From JAFDZW01 sp964404255 (GTDB lineage: Bacteria > Bacteroidota > Ignavibacteria > Palsa-1295): a stretch of DNA of 64,000 bases. Both the position numbers and the translations under genes were made by a program. The notes under the pieces are model-generated. The model did not search any database, was not told the origin of the DNA, and saw nothing but the letters and a program-made list of their open reading frames with translations. Shown here in pieces: positions 16,205 to 25,087 of this stretch (its first letter is position 1; each line of letters begins with the position of its first letter). The stretch is taken from the NCBI GenBank assembly GCA_964404255.1, contig CAYOJJ010000001.1:387461-451460 (forward strand), written 5' to 3'.

Positions 16205-16774
16205 TCATTTGATGGTGTAACTTACAAGGCTTTCTACGGTATCGCCACTTTCGATATCGAGGATCTCTCCTATCTCTTTTGCATAATAAAAATCGCTCGC
16301 TGTGGAAGTACCGGAGGAAGCGGTTTCCACATGAACATGCATTACATCAGAGTAGGTCTTCCCGTTAACAGTTGCTGAAAGACCGGTGCCAACAGTTTTA
16401 TACGTAGTGATCTGCGTAAACCCATTTCCAATAAGCGTATCCTGCCAACTGGCATTGGTACTGGATTCTGCAATTTTAACTTCCCGAAAATCTAAGAGAT
16501 CAAGATATAAGCCATAATAACTCACTCCGGATTGACGAACATACTGTGTATGTAAGCGATCATCGATCTTCGCAAATGCCATACCATTGAATGAATAGGT
16601 CCCGCTTACCCACCGCGTCAGTGTATCTCCATAGGAATGATAGAACCAGGAAGATCCGGCCGTCGCTGGCATATACGTACCGGTAGTAGTATTGTTGTTG
16701 TTAGGAGAAGAATCATTGGAACAACTAGCCAACAGAGTAGCGGAGAGTAGAAGAATTGACGCTAAATATTTCAT
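16205..16774 (-). CDS. Lipoprotein, paralogue of the next upstream gene
   Basis: A 189-residue lipoprotein. The signal MKYLASILLLSATLLASC ends in a lipobox (LLASC) with Cys18. The mature part starts with a low-complexity Asn/Ser/Thr linker, then a domain opening YMPATAGSSWFYHSYGD and ending VESLVSYTIK. The protein at 16894-17478 has the same layout (SSWFYH versus NQWKYK; IHIH and VHVET; IGEILDIESG and IGIIEDVESG), so the two are tandem duplicates. Membrane-anchored, function unknown. Confidence 0.75.
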   Translation of the reverse strand: MKYLASILLLSATLLASCSNDSSPNNNNTTTGTYMPATAGSSWFYHSYGDTLTRWVSGTYSFNGMAFAKIDDRLHTQYVRQSGVSYYGLYLDLLDFREVKIAESSTNASWQDTLIGNGFTQITTYKTVGTGLSATVNGKTYSDVMHVHVETASSGTSTASDFYYAKEIGEILDIESGDTVESLVSYTIK

Positions 16775-16842
16775 GCTATTTAAATGGAAATTATTATACC
16801 CGTTATAGTACCATAATTTACCCTTCTTCGGATTTGAAGCAA

Positions 16843-16871
16843 TAAAAAGGCGGCTTTATAGCCGCCCTTTT
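16843..16871 (-). terminator. Terminator between the two lipoprotein genes
   Basis: On the minus strand, GGCGGC-TATAAA-GCCGCC followed by TTTTTATT. It separates the two paralogues transcriptionally. Confidence 0.8.
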
Positions 16872-16893
16872 CTATATTAAATACTTCGATCTA

Positions 16894-17478
16894 TTAGTTT
16901 ACATGATAGTTTACTAAGCTTTCAGAAGATACACCACTTTCGACATCTTCTATGATGCCAATTCCTTTTGCAAGGTATAAATCCTGTGTTGCGGGCCCAA
17001 ATGGTGTTGTAGCATCGGCATGAATATGAATAACATTGGAATATGGAGTGCCATTAACGGTACGGGTTATTCCAATTTCGGTGGTTTTAAAGCTAAAGCT
17101 TACCGAAATTCCCAACACAGTTAAGTTTTCCGTCCAAGAGGCATTTAAGATTTTATCTGCAAATTTATACTCAAAAGAAGATTGAGTTAATTCATCGTAG
17201 GAACGGGTAAAGTAAGAGGTCCCCGACTGTCTGAATCGTATCGAATCTCCATTGCTGGCATCATACACGAGATAATAACTTATTCCATTTACAATAGAAG
17301 CATCATCGATAACGGTCCGGGTTGCCGTGCTATCTTCGGTTTTATACTTCCACTGATTATGTAGTGCTAAGGGAAAATAATCGCCTTCGGCTACCGGATT
17401 ATTACTGGAAGTCGTATCATCGGAACAGCCGGTAAGAATAGCCGATATTAATACAAAAGCGAGAGCAAGATATTTCAT
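16894..17478 (-). CDS. Lipoprotein, paralogue of the downstream gene
   Basis: A 194-residue lipoprotein with signal MKYLALAFVLISAILTGC and lipobox LTGC. The mature domain begins GDYFPLALHNQWKYK and ends VESGVSSESLVNYHVN. It shares layout and several motifs with its downstream neighbour but is clearly diverged, so the duplication is not recent. The NQWKY opening resembles lipoprotein domains common in Bacteroidota that start with a -W-x-Y motif. It has its own terminator and probably its own promoter in the 166-bp gap shared with the PorE-like gene. Confidence 0.75.
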   Translation of the reverse strand: MKYLALAFVLISAILTGCSDDTTSSNNPVAEGDYFPLALHNQWKYKTEDSTATRTVIDDASIVNGISYYLVYDASNGDSIRFRQSGTSYFTRSYDELTQSSFEYKFADKILNASWTENLTVLGISVSFSFKTTEIGITRTVNGTPYSNVIHIHADATTPFGPATQDLYLAKGIGIIEDVESGVSSESLVNYHVN

Positions 17479-17602
17479 ACAACGAGTAGATGGTTTGTGA
17501 AGGCTACTGCAACAGGCCCCTCACAAGGAAGGCTCCTTACAATTTAATGACTTTTTATTAAGAGTCAGTCTGCTACTTTTATAGCATAGTCCCGAAATAT
17601 TG

Positions 17603-17610
17603 TATTTTTG
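17603..17610 (+). promoter_or_regulatory. TAnnTTTG -7 box of the second PD40-OmpA gene
   Basis: TATTTTTG matches the -7 consensus exactly. TTTA at 17578-17581, 21 bp upstream, is one base off the TTTG -33 element. Confidence 0.5.
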
Positions 17611-17644
17611 CACTCGTTCAGTGCGCGTTTATAAGTAAATAGAT

Positions 17645-19447
17645 ATGAAATATTCTGTTATTATTCTATTATTTCTTGGCGTACTGTATAGTACTGCCAC
17701 GGCTCAATTCGATCTTTCTACCGCTGCCGGCGATGAAGACCGCGCCGAGTATGAAAAATATGTCGAAGATAATGCGCCTTCCGAAGAAGCGTTTGTAGCT
17801 ATTCAACGTATTGCCTATTTCCCCATCAAGCACCGCGAGTGGAAAGATGCTGCCGACATCTTTAGAAAATATCAATCGAAATTTCCATCGATGCAGCATC
17901 GTTTCGAAACGATCATTGCTATGCTCGAAGCACCGTCAGAAGATCTGAAATTATCAAATCTCGGCTTCGGGGTAAATACTGCTAAAGACGAGTACAGCCC
18001 GACTCCAAGCGCCGATGGGAAAAAACTCTATTTTACCAGGAGCAATGGTACGAACGAAGGAGAAACCAATGACGACGTCATGGTCTCCGAATACCGGGAA
18101 GGAATGTGGCAGCCGGCAAATTTTGTCGGTTCGAATATCGATACCAAGGATGCAGAATCGGTGAATGGCATTTCAGCCGATGGACAGCGAATGATGCTCT
18201 TCGGAAATTATGATGGTAGCCTTGGAATGGGCGATATTTTTTACTCGGTAAAGAATAGCGAAGGCCAATGGGGTGAGGTTCAGCATTTTCCTCCGCCGAT
18301 CAATAGCGAGCATTTCGAGGCTGATGCCAATTATACCAGTGATGGTAAGGCGATCATCTTTACTTCCGACCGCCCAGGATGTATCGGCGAATACCATGCA
18401 AAGGGAGAATCATTCCATGGCGATAAATGGGGTAATACCGATATATTCGTATCGATAAAGCAGGACGATGGCTCCTGGGGCGCACCGATCAATCTCGGTC
18501 CGACCGTCAATACTCCCTATTCCGAACGCAAACCCTTTTTGCATCCTGATGGTAAAACGCTCTATTTTTGCTCCGATGGTCATGCCGGTTTTGGCATGAT
18601 GGATATTTATAAGACCACTCGTCTCAAAGAGGACTCCTGGACCGAATGGAGCGAACCCGTAAATCTTGGCAAAGAGATCAATAATGGTGCCGATAATTTT
18701 GGCTATAAAGTTTCAACCGATGGCTCGATAGCCTACCTGAGTCTTGATAACCGCAAAGAGGGGTATGGCATGGGCGATATCTATACGATGACTCTCTCAA
18801 AGAGCGCCAAGCCTTCGGCTGTTGCTACGATCAGTGGAGTTGTTACCGATGAAAACGGAGTGCCGCTCGATGCTTCGATAAAATGGGATAATCTCGAAAC
18901 GGGGAAGAATATAGGCGAGCTTTCGAGCGATCCGAAAAGCGGTAATTATTTCATTACCCTGCCGCTTGATAAAAACTATGGGTACTATGCTGAGAAGCCG
19001 GGCTACTATCCGGTCTCGAAGAATGTCGATCTGCGTGGTACCACAGCCGCTACTTCGCGGACCGAGAATATCGTCCTGGTCTCGATCAAAGCGATGAAGG
19101 AAAAAGCAGTTGCCGTACGGCTCAATAATATCTTCTTCGATTTCGATAAAGCAGCACTCAAACCGGAATCGTATCCGGAGCTTAACCGCCTCGCCGAAGT
19201 TTTAAAGAAGAACCCGGATGTAAAAGTAGAAGTCGGCGGGCATACAGATAATAAAGGCAGTCATCAATACAACCTCGATCTTTCCAAAAAACGCACCCAG
19301 GCAGTTGTAGCCTATCTTGTTTCCCAGGGCTGCCAGGAAAGGATGCTCAGTTCAAAAGGCTACGCCGAAATGGTGCCCGTGGCATCGAATGAGTCGGAGG
19401 ATGGCCGTGCCCAGAACCGCCGGGTCGAGGTCAAATTCTTGAAATAA
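17645..19447 (+). CDS. TPR-like/PD40/OmpA family protein (PorE-like)
   Basis: A 600-residue exported protein with signal peptide MKYSVIILLFLGVLYSTATA. Residues about 35-95 form a helical TPR-like segment (EEAFVAIQRIAYFPIK). PD40 propeller repeats follow (SPTPSADGKKLYFTRS, HPDGKTLYFCSDG), then a carboxypeptidase-regulatory-like domain (ISGVVTDENGVPLDASIKW). It ends with an OmpA domain (FFDFDKAALKPESY, VGGHTDNKGSHQYN, AQNRRVEVKFL) that binds peptidoglycan. This is the classic TPR-PD40-regulatory-OmpA order of PorE, a T9SS accessory protein. Two T9SS cargo genes lie directly downstream. The exact T9SS role is inference. Confidence 0.82.
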   Translation: MKYSVIILLFLGVLYSTATAQFDLSTAAGDEDRAEYEKYVEDNAPSEEAFVAIQRIAYFPIKHREWKDAADIFRKYQSKFPSMQHRFETIIAMLEAPSEDLKLSNLGFGVNTAKDEYSPTPSADGKKLYFTRSNGTNEGETNDDVMVSEYREGMWQPANFVGSNIDTKDAESVNGISADGQRMMLFGNYDGSLGMGDIFYSVKNSEGQWGEVQHFPPPINSEHFEADANYTSDGKAIIFTSDRPGCIGEYHAKGESFHGDKWGNTDIFVSIKQDDGSWGAPINLGPTVNTPYSERKPFLHPDGKTLYFCSDGHAGFGMMDIYKTTRLKEDSWTEWSEPVNLGKEINNGADNFGYKVSTDGSIAYLSLDNRKEGYGMGDIYTMTLSKSAKPSAVATISGVVTDENGVPLDASIKWDNLETGKNIGELSSDPKSGNYFITLPLDKNYGYYAEKPGYYPVSKNVDLRGTTAATSRTENIVLVSIKAMKEKAVAVRLNNIFFDFDKAALKPESYPELNRLAEVLKKNPDVKVEVGGHTDNKGSHQYNLDLSKKRTQAVVAYLVSQGCQERMLSSKGYAEMVPVASNESEDGRAQNRRVEVKFLK

Positions 19448-19474
19448 CAATGTGTTACCGCTACTTACAGGAAG

Positions 19475-19512
19475 AAGGCATCGGGAATTTATACTCTCCG
19501 ATGCCTTTTTTA
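19475..19512 (+). terminator. Terminator after the PorE-like gene
   Basis: AAGGCATCGG and CCGATGCCTT form the stem, loop of 13 bases, followed by TTTT. A strong rho-independent terminator. Confidence 0.85.
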
Positions 19513-19543
19513 AAGGTTTTCGAGTAAAATTAATTCTGCCATT

Positions 19544-19578
19544 TTTGCAACATTCTCTATTTAAATGGGTTATATTTG
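19544..19578 (+). promoter_or_regulatory. -33/-7 promoter of the Omp28-like gene
   Basis: TTTG (19544-19547), 23-bp spacer, TATATTTG (19571-19578). The leader to ATG 19666 is about 80 nt. Confidence 0.55.
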
Positions 19579-19665
19579 GAAGCTTTGAGTCGTTCGTTCT
19601 TTCCCCAAGAAAGCGCGCATAATTTTTTTTAAAACAATTATTCTTTTCACAAGCCATTAACGACT

Positions 19666-21825
19666 ATGAAACGTCTGTTACTGTTTACGTTGCTCTTGTT
19701 GCTTGCAGCAGAAAGTAATACTTCTGCCCAGACCAAGAAAATACTCTTGGAAGAATTTACCGGTACCTGGTGCGGATGGTGCCCGCGTGGTATTTATGCC
19801 ATTGACCAAATGTTAGCCAAATATCCAGGGCAGTTTATTCCTATCTCTTTCCATAACAGCGATCCGATGCAGATATCTACCGGTCAGGATACCCTTGAAA
19901 ATACGGTACCGGGATATCCGAATGGTTGGATCGATCGCAAAAATTTCTCAGGTAAATCAGATACAAAATGGAATCTCGATCCGGGCGATTGGGATGCAGT
20001 AGTAACACAGCGTTTGAATGATGCGGTGCAGGCAACCGTTGCCATTCAGGATGTCAGCTACGATGCTACAACAAAAACCGTAAATGCAAAATTAGTGGTG
20101 AATTTTCTTGCCGCTTTAACGGGTGATCTCCGCGTTAACCTTTATCTTACGGAAGATAGTGTTTCCGGTGCCAAGGGTACCCAGTATGATCAGCATAGCT
20201 ATCTCACCTTCCGTGGTGGTTATGAGGACAATCCATTCTTCCCACTTCCGCCGACTGTACCGGGCTATTATCACATGCATGTTGTCCGCTACGTCGCTGG
20301 TGGTGCCTGGGGTACGACCGGAGGAATTCCGGCCAGTGTTACGTCCGGCTCAAATTATACGGTCAATTTTTCTTTCCCGCTTCCTGATGGTGTAACGATC
20401 AATCCGGAACATTGCTGGTTAGTGGGTGCTGTTATGAATACCAATACCAGTAATTTTGCGAAGAGCGAAGTATATAATGCAGAGATGGTAAAACTTACCA
20501 ATCCAGCTTATAAACCGCTTGCTGCTGCGATGGCTGTTTCTTCCAGCAAGAAATACATTACTGCTGCCAGAAGTGGTCAGACTACCCAGACGGTAACTAT
20601 TAGTAATCCTACTTCCAATGAGTTAAAGGCTTATTTGAATGTCGATAATATTTTCTCGACACTTCCTACCAACTGGACAGCATCTATTGCTCCCACATCA
20701 GTTACTATTCCTGCCAATGGAAGTACTACTGCTACGCTGACCTTTACTGCACCTGCTAATTCTGGTTATGCTACGGCAGTGGTCGGGGTATTACCGTATA
20801 ATGATGAAGGATCTATAGGTGTTAGTACCGAAGTAAAGGTATCGGCTCTTTCGGAGAATACTAAGTATGCAGCTTTTGGTTACGATAGCTATATCGCTGC
20901 CCATCCTCCGACAAATTATGTCAATGATTTTGCTTCGCTACCTCTGAGCGATGAGGTAATGGCTGCTTATCCGCCGACTTCGTTCGATGTAGGTATTTTC
21001 CCGGGTATCGAGCTCTTGGATCACAGCGATCAACTCACGGGTGCTCCGCCGTCTATTGCTCCGATTGTAAACCAAATGCTTTCCAGCGGTAAAAAAGCAT
21101 TGTTAACCGGTGAATACGCCATGTATTATGCATTTGATGCTAACTCACCGTATGCACAGTATACCACTGATCAGTTAACCACTCTTTTCGATAAGCTCGG
21201 TATTGAATATAGTAATCTCGTATCACACGTTAACTCGAATGGCCAGCGAATTGCTTCTTCTAAGTTAACGGGTTTTGCGGGCGATATGATCGGCGATGGT
21301 ATCACTAATACTACTTGCAATAATAATTATTACGATGCCTTTAGCCTGAGTAATAATAATTCAGTTGTCAGTATGTATTTCGATAACGATCAGACGATCC
21401 CGGCTGCTATTCGCTACGATGGTGGTTCTGCAAATCGTCTCGTGTATCTCGATTTCAACCTGGCTGATATTTCCAGCACTGCTACAACGTCCAAGATCTT
21501 TAACCGCTCTATGGATTTCCTTCTTAATGGAGTCAATAGCGTAAAGATCGCAAATGCCGGTGCTGAAGTCAGCGCTACGAATTATCCCAATCCCGCTGCC
21601 GGCGGAACGAAGTTTGTGTACTCGGTTACCGAGCGCGGACCGGTTTCGCTTGTAGTACGCGATATTATGGGTCGTGAAGTAGCTTCGGTGCTCTCTAATC
21701 AGATTCATGATGCCGGTACCTACGAAGCCGATTTCAATGTAGCAAATCTTGCTACTGGTACCTATACCTACGTTCTTACGACCGGTGATAAGACCGTCAC
21801 TAATACGCTTACTGTCGTAAAGTAA
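19666..21825 (+). CDS. T9SS-secreted protein with thioredoxin-like (Omp28) domain
   Basis: A 719-residue secreted protein. The signal peptide ends near TSA-QT. Residues about 25-200 are a thioredoxin-like/Omp28 domain with active-site-like EEFTGTWCGWCPRGIYA (CGWC). The middle is beta-rich with Ig-like segments (NPTSNELKAYLNVDN), followed by a domain containing the motif PPTSFDVGIFPGIELLDH. The last 80 residues are a type A T9SS sorting domain: NYPNPAAGGTKFVYSV, VVRDIMGREVAS, LATGTYTYVLTTGDKT, ending LTVVK. The cargo is thus exported by T9SS and probably attached to the surface. Family members are disulfide-exchange or adhesive proteins; the function here is unproven. Confidence 0.85.
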   Translation: MKRLLLFTLLLLLAAESNTSAQTKKILLEEFTGTWCGWCPRGIYAIDQMLAKYPGQFIPISFHNSDPMQISTGQDTLENTVPGYPNGWIDRKNFSGKSDTKWNLDPGDWDAVVTQRLNDAVQATVAIQDVSYDATTKTVNAKLVVNFLAALTGDLRVNLYLTEDSVSGAKGTQYDQHSYLTFRGGYEDNPFFPLPPTVPGYYHMHVVRYVAGGAWGTTGGIPASVTSGSNYTVNFSFPLPDGVTINPEHCWLVGAVMNTNTSNFAKSEVYNAEMVKLTNPAYKPLAAAMAVSSSKKYITAARSGQTTQTVTISNPTSNELKAYLNVDNIFSTLPTNWTASIAPTSVTIPANGSTTATLTFTAPANSGYATAVVGVLPYNDEGSIGVSTEVKVSALSENTKYAAFGYDSYIAAHPPTNYVNDFASLPLSDEVMAAYPPTSFDVGIFPGIELLDHSDQLTGAPPSIAPIVNQMLSSGKKALLTGEYAMYYAFDANSPYAQYTTDQLTTLFDKLGIEYSNLVSHVNSNGQRIASSKLTGFAGDMIGDGITNTTCNNNYYDAFSLSNNNSVVSMYFDNDQTIPAAIRYDGGSANRLVYLDFNLADISSTATTSKIFNRSMDFLLNGVNSVKIANAGAEVSATNYPNPAAGGTKFVYSVTERGPVSLVVRDIMGREVASVLSNQIHDAGTYEADFNVANLATGTYTYVLTTGDKTVTNTLTVVK

Positions 21826-21843
21826 GAACTACTGTATTTCTTC

Positions 21844-21878
21844 AAAAAGGCGCAGTTGTATCAACTGCGCTTTTTTAT
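21844..21878 (+). terminator. Terminator after the Omp28-like gene
   Basis: AAAAAGGCGCAGTTG and CAACTGCGCTTTTTT form a perfect stem with a short loop and T-run. Confidence 0.9.
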
Positions 21879-21961
21879 TGCCCTTTATCAATTTCAAATA
21901 AGCTTCAGCGACAACCTCCTCCGCAATGCCGGGTTCTCAGAATTTGTACTCAGTGTTACCT

Positions 21962-22921
21962 ATGAAAAATGTTTACCGCTTTGTTCTTATTCTTGGTATT
22001 GCTATTGGGATATCGCCGACCGCTAAAGCCCAATTGGCCTATTCGCTTAAGACTACGGTAGGGACTTCTCTATCGGAATATATTCCGTTAACGAATGGTG
22101 CGCCTATCTTCATAGATTGGACGAATGTATTACTCTATCCACCCGATGGCGAAGACCGGACGATTCAATTATTCAATAAGCCGTTCATGCTTATGGATAG
22201 CAACCGCTTGTATGTTGCCGGAACCGGAAATATAGATGTTTTTAGCGAGACGGAAGGAGTGATCGTCGATGTCTTCAATGGTGATCTGGATTCTCTGATG
22301 CCGAGCGCTGTAGTCCGTTATACCCGCGAGCAGGAGGCCGGAGAAGATGTGTTAAAGATCGAATGGAAAGATATTAGTATAAAAGGCTGTCCCGAATCGC
22401 GGATCAATTGCCAGCTTTGGTTGTATGAAACTACTGGTATTATCGAAATGCATTATGGTACTATCGTAATGACCTGCGATAGTGTATTCAATGGGCCGTA
22501 CATCGGCCTTTTCAAAGGGAACCGAAATTTTACTGCGAATTTGAAGCTCAATTGGCTAAAGGGCGATCCGGCCGCACCGACGCTCACAACAGCAAATTTT
22601 TATGCACTCAAAGGAGCGCCATCCTTCGGAACAGTATATCGGCTGACACCGACATCGCTTAACGATGTAGAACCGCCGGCCGGACAGACATCACTCCGTT
22701 TCTATCCTAATCCGGCAAATGACAAACTAACCATACAGATACCTACTGCCGAACAGGACGCGGTTATCAGGATTACCGATATAACCGGTAAAGCTCTGTT
22801 GCAACTGCAAAGTGCCAAGCCGATCACTACCATCGATGTCGGACACTTACCCAAAGGTATGTATATCATAGAACTAAATAATGGCTATGAAATAAAACAT
22901 CAGCGGTTTATAAGAGAATAA
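21962..22921 (+). CDS. T9SS-secreted protein, unknown domain
   Basis: About 319 residues from the ATG that starts the signal peptide MKNVYRFVLILGIAIG (cleavage near AKA-QL); an in-frame ATG at 21926 would put twelve residues before it. The mature N-terminal 220 residues are beta-rich and unrecognised, with two Cys pairs (KGCPESRINC). The C-terminus is a T9SS type A sorting domain: RFYPNPANDKLTIQI, IRITDITGKALL, LPKGMYIIELNNG, ending QRFIRE. It lies between two terminators, so it is transcribed alone. Surface location is inferred from the sorting domain; the biochemical role is unknown. Confidence 0.8.
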   Translation: MKNVYRFVLILGIAIGISPTAKAQLAYSLKTTVGTSLSEYIPLTNGAPIFIDWTNVLLYPPDGEDRTIQLFNKPFMLMDSNRLYVAGTGNIDVFSETEGVIVDVFNGDLDSLMPSAVVRYTREQEAGEDVLKIEWKDISIKGCPESRINCQLWLYETTGIIEMHYGTIVMTCDSVFNGPYIGLFKGNRNFTANLKLNWLKGDPAAPTLTTANFYALKGAPSFGTVYRLTPTSLNDVEPPAGQTSLRFYPNPANDKLTIQIPTAEQDAVIRITDITGKALLQLQSAKPITTIDVGHLPKGMYIIELNNGYEIKHQRFIRE

Positions 22922-22956
22922 ATTCCTATAGTTCAGTACGTTTGTTTTAAGCAACA

Positions 22957-22996
22957 AAAGGGCAGGTAAATCATAGGTTTACCTGCTCTTTTATTT
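22957..22996 (+). terminator. Terminator after the T9SS cargo gene
   Basis: GGGCAGGTAAA and TTTACCTGCTC form the stem, loop TCATAGG, then TTTTATTTG. Confidence 0.85.
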
Positions 22997-23036
22997 GTAT
23001 CAAGAAATTATCCACCACCCATAAAAAAATTGTTCA

Positions 23037-23066
23037 TTGTTTTAAGGTGTTCTACCGGTAAATTTG
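23037..23066 (+). promoter_or_regulatory. -33/-7 promoter of dnaB
   Basis: TTG (23037-23039), 19-bp spacer, TAAATTTG (23059-23066). Transcription would start about 30 bases before the TTG start codon. Confidence 0.55.
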
Positions 23067-23102
23067 TAACCTTTCTTTCCAAAAACAAGGGGCACCTATA
23101 CT

Positions 23103-24635
23103 TTGAGCGTACTACCAATTCAACCGAAAGAGCCGTCCGGACGTCGTAATTCCCGCGCCTATTTGCGGAGCTTTAGCGAGTTGCTCGAACGTGCCTCCGG
23201 TTCGGGGCTGGTACCACCGCAGGCCGTCGAGATCGAGCAATCGCTGCTCGGAGCGATGATGATCGATAAGGTCGCGGCCAACCGCGTGATGGAAGTCCTT
23301 GGCGATCGCACGCTTGAAGATAGTCCGTTCTATCGGGAAGGTCATACCGCCATCTATCGCGCCATGATCGATCTCGATTCTAAGTCCGAGCCGATCGACT
23401 TGCTTTCGGTAACGGGTAGATTGCGTCTCAATGGTACACTCGAAGATATCGGCGGTCCGGCCTATCTTGTTGAGCTTACTTCGAAAGTGGTGACGACGGC
23501 GAACGTCGAAGCGCATGCCAGAATGTTACTCGAAAAATTTCTGGCGCGCGAGCTTATTCGTACCTGCGAAGAAGTCAAACTCAGAGCATTCGTCGGTGAA
23601 GACGATACCTTTGAGTTGCTCGATATGGCAGAATCTTCGCTTTTTCGCCTATCGGAAACGCGTCATCGCCGAAGCTTCCTTCGTATGGATAAGCTGGCGC
23701 ATGAAGCGATCGAAAACCTCGAGCACATCCGCGATCATCATTCGAGTACGACGGGCGTTGCCTCAGGCCTCACCGATCTCGATGAAATGACCGGCGGCTG
23801 GCAAAAGACCGATCTTATTATTCTTGCGGCCCGTCCATCGCAGGGTAAAACAGCACTCGCGCTGACGCTTGCGCGTAATGCGGCGCTCAACCCCATTCGC
23901 GAACACCGCGTACCGGTAGCCGTCTTCTCGCTTGAAATGGGCGCCCAGCAGCTCGTGCTTCGTATGCTCTGCTCCGAAGCGCAGGTGGATATGCAGGCCG
24001 CAAGGAAAGGACGCCTATCCAATGAAGACTGGAAGAAAGTATCGCATGCAATTGGGCGCCTGCACGATGCACCGATCTTTATCGACGATACCGCCGGTAT
24101 CACCCCGCTCGAACTTCGTGCCAAGTGCCGCCGCTTAAAAGCGACAGAGAACATCGGCATGGTAATCGTCGATTACCTGCAGCTTATGGAAGTTTCCAGG
24201 TCCATGGATTCTCGTGAACGAGAAATTTCCACGATCTCGCGTTCGCTCAAAGCGCTTGGCAAAGAACTTAATATTCCGGTGATTGCACTTTCGCAGCTTA
24301 ATCGTGGTGTTGAAAGCAGAACCGATAAACGACCGATGCTTTCCGATCTTCGTGAATCCGGCGCTATCGAGCAGGATGCCGATATCGTGATGTTCATCTA
24401 TCGTCCGGAGACCTACGGCATAGAGAACTACGAAGATGGCCGCCCGACCGAAGGCACCGCCGAAGTCATCATCGGTAAGCAGCGTAACGGCCCTATTGGT
24501 GATGTACGGGTTGCCTTCCGTGGTAATGTAGGCCGCTTCGATAACCTTGCCTATATGCCGGAGTTCGAAAGCCCGGACGAAGGCTCATCAACTAATTCGA
24601 GTTCTAATTCTAATTACAGCGCACCGGCATTTTAA
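23103..24635 (+). CDS. dnaB: Replicative DNA helicase DnaB
   Basis: A 510-residue hexameric 5'-3' helicase that unwinds DNA at the fork. The N-terminal primase-interacting domain contains AVEIEQSLLGAMMID and a RecA-like motor follows, with Walker A AARPSQGKTALAL (about residues 242-254), Walker B VIVDYLQLM, and arginine-finger region SDLRESGAIEQDADIV. Length is slightly over the usual 450-480 because of an N-terminal extension and a Ser/Asn-rich tail (SSTNSSSNSNYS). The start is TTG at 23103: no ATG precedes the conserved domain. Three bases separate it from ridA. Confidence 0.95.
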   Translation: MSVLPIQPKEPSGRRNSRAYLRSFSELLERASGSGLVPPQAVEIEQSLLGAMMIDKVAANRVMEVLGDRTLEDSPFYREGHTAIYRAMIDLDSKSEPIDLLSVTGRLRLNGTLEDIGGPAYLVELTSKVVTTANVEAHARMLLEKFLARELIRTCEEVKLRAFVGEDDTFELLDMAESSLFRLSETRHRRSFLRMDKLAHEAIENLEHIRDHHSSTTGVASGLTDLDEMTGGWQKTDLIILAARPSQGKTALALTLARNAALNPIREHRVPVAVFSLEMGAQQLVLRMLCSEAQVDMQAARKGRLSNEDWKKVSHAIGRLHDAPIFIDDTAGITPLELRAKCRRLKATENIGMVIVDYLQLMEVSRSMDSREREISTISRSLKALGKELNIPVIALSQLNRGVESRTDKRPMLSDLRESGAIEQDADIVMFIYRPETYGIENYEDGRPTEGTAEVIIGKQRNGPIGDVRVAFRGNVGRFDNLAYMPEFESPDEGSSTNSSSNSNYSAPAF

Positions 24636-24638
24636 TCT

Positions 24639-25037
24639 ATGAAACAAATTATTAATCCTGAATCGCTCATCGCTCCGGTTGGGTATGCTCATGGCGTAAA
24701 AACGGCAGGCGGCACAACGGTCTATCTTGCCGGACAGGTATCCTTCGATCGCAAAGGTACTGTTGTTCATGTCGGCGATATCGTTGGCCAGTTTCGTCAG
24801 GCCTTGCAGAACATCCAGGCAACACTGCACGAGGCTAATGCCCTGATGACGCATATCGTCAAACTCAATCTTTTTGTCAAAGATAAAAATCTGTATAAAA
24901 AACATTTGAAAGAGATCGGCGGCGTGTATCGGGAGTTTTTCGGAAAATATTTCCCGGCTATGACGCTGGTAGAAGTATCGTCGCTCTTTGAAGACGATGT
25001 CTTACTTGAGATCGAAGGTATTGCCGTGATCGATTAA
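24639..25037 (+). CDS. RidA family protein
   Basis: A 132-residue Rid/YjgF/YER057c/UK114 protein. RidA proper hydrolyses reactive enamine/imine intermediates (2-aminoacrylate) made by PLP enzymes. Family features: VYLAGQVSFDRKG, GQFRQALQNIQATL, FPAMTLVEVSSL near the C-terminus and LEIEGIAV. The conserved Arg of the active RidA subgroup, normally near R105 in the segment R-x-x-V-E-V, is not seen: PAMTLVEV has a Thr there, so it may be a Rid subfamily with another role. It starts three bases after dnaB and 50 bp before the acyl-CoA dehydrogenase gene. Confidence 0.85.
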   Translation: MKQIINPESLIAPVGYAHGVKTAGGTTVYLAGQVSFDRKGTVVHVGDIVGQFRQALQNIQATLHEANALMTHIVKLNLFVKDKNLYKKHLKEIGGVYREFFGKYFPAMTLVEVSSLFEDDVLLEIEGIAVID

Positions 25038-25087
25038 GCGGCGAAGAAGTTTTCTCCCCGGCTCGCTTCCTTTCGTAATTTCCACTT

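Noticed and set aside
19666..21825. Calling this gene a disulfide oxidoreductase
   Set aside because: The CGWC motif fits, but the larger protein is an Omp28-like T9SS cargo with unknown activity, so I keep a neutral call.
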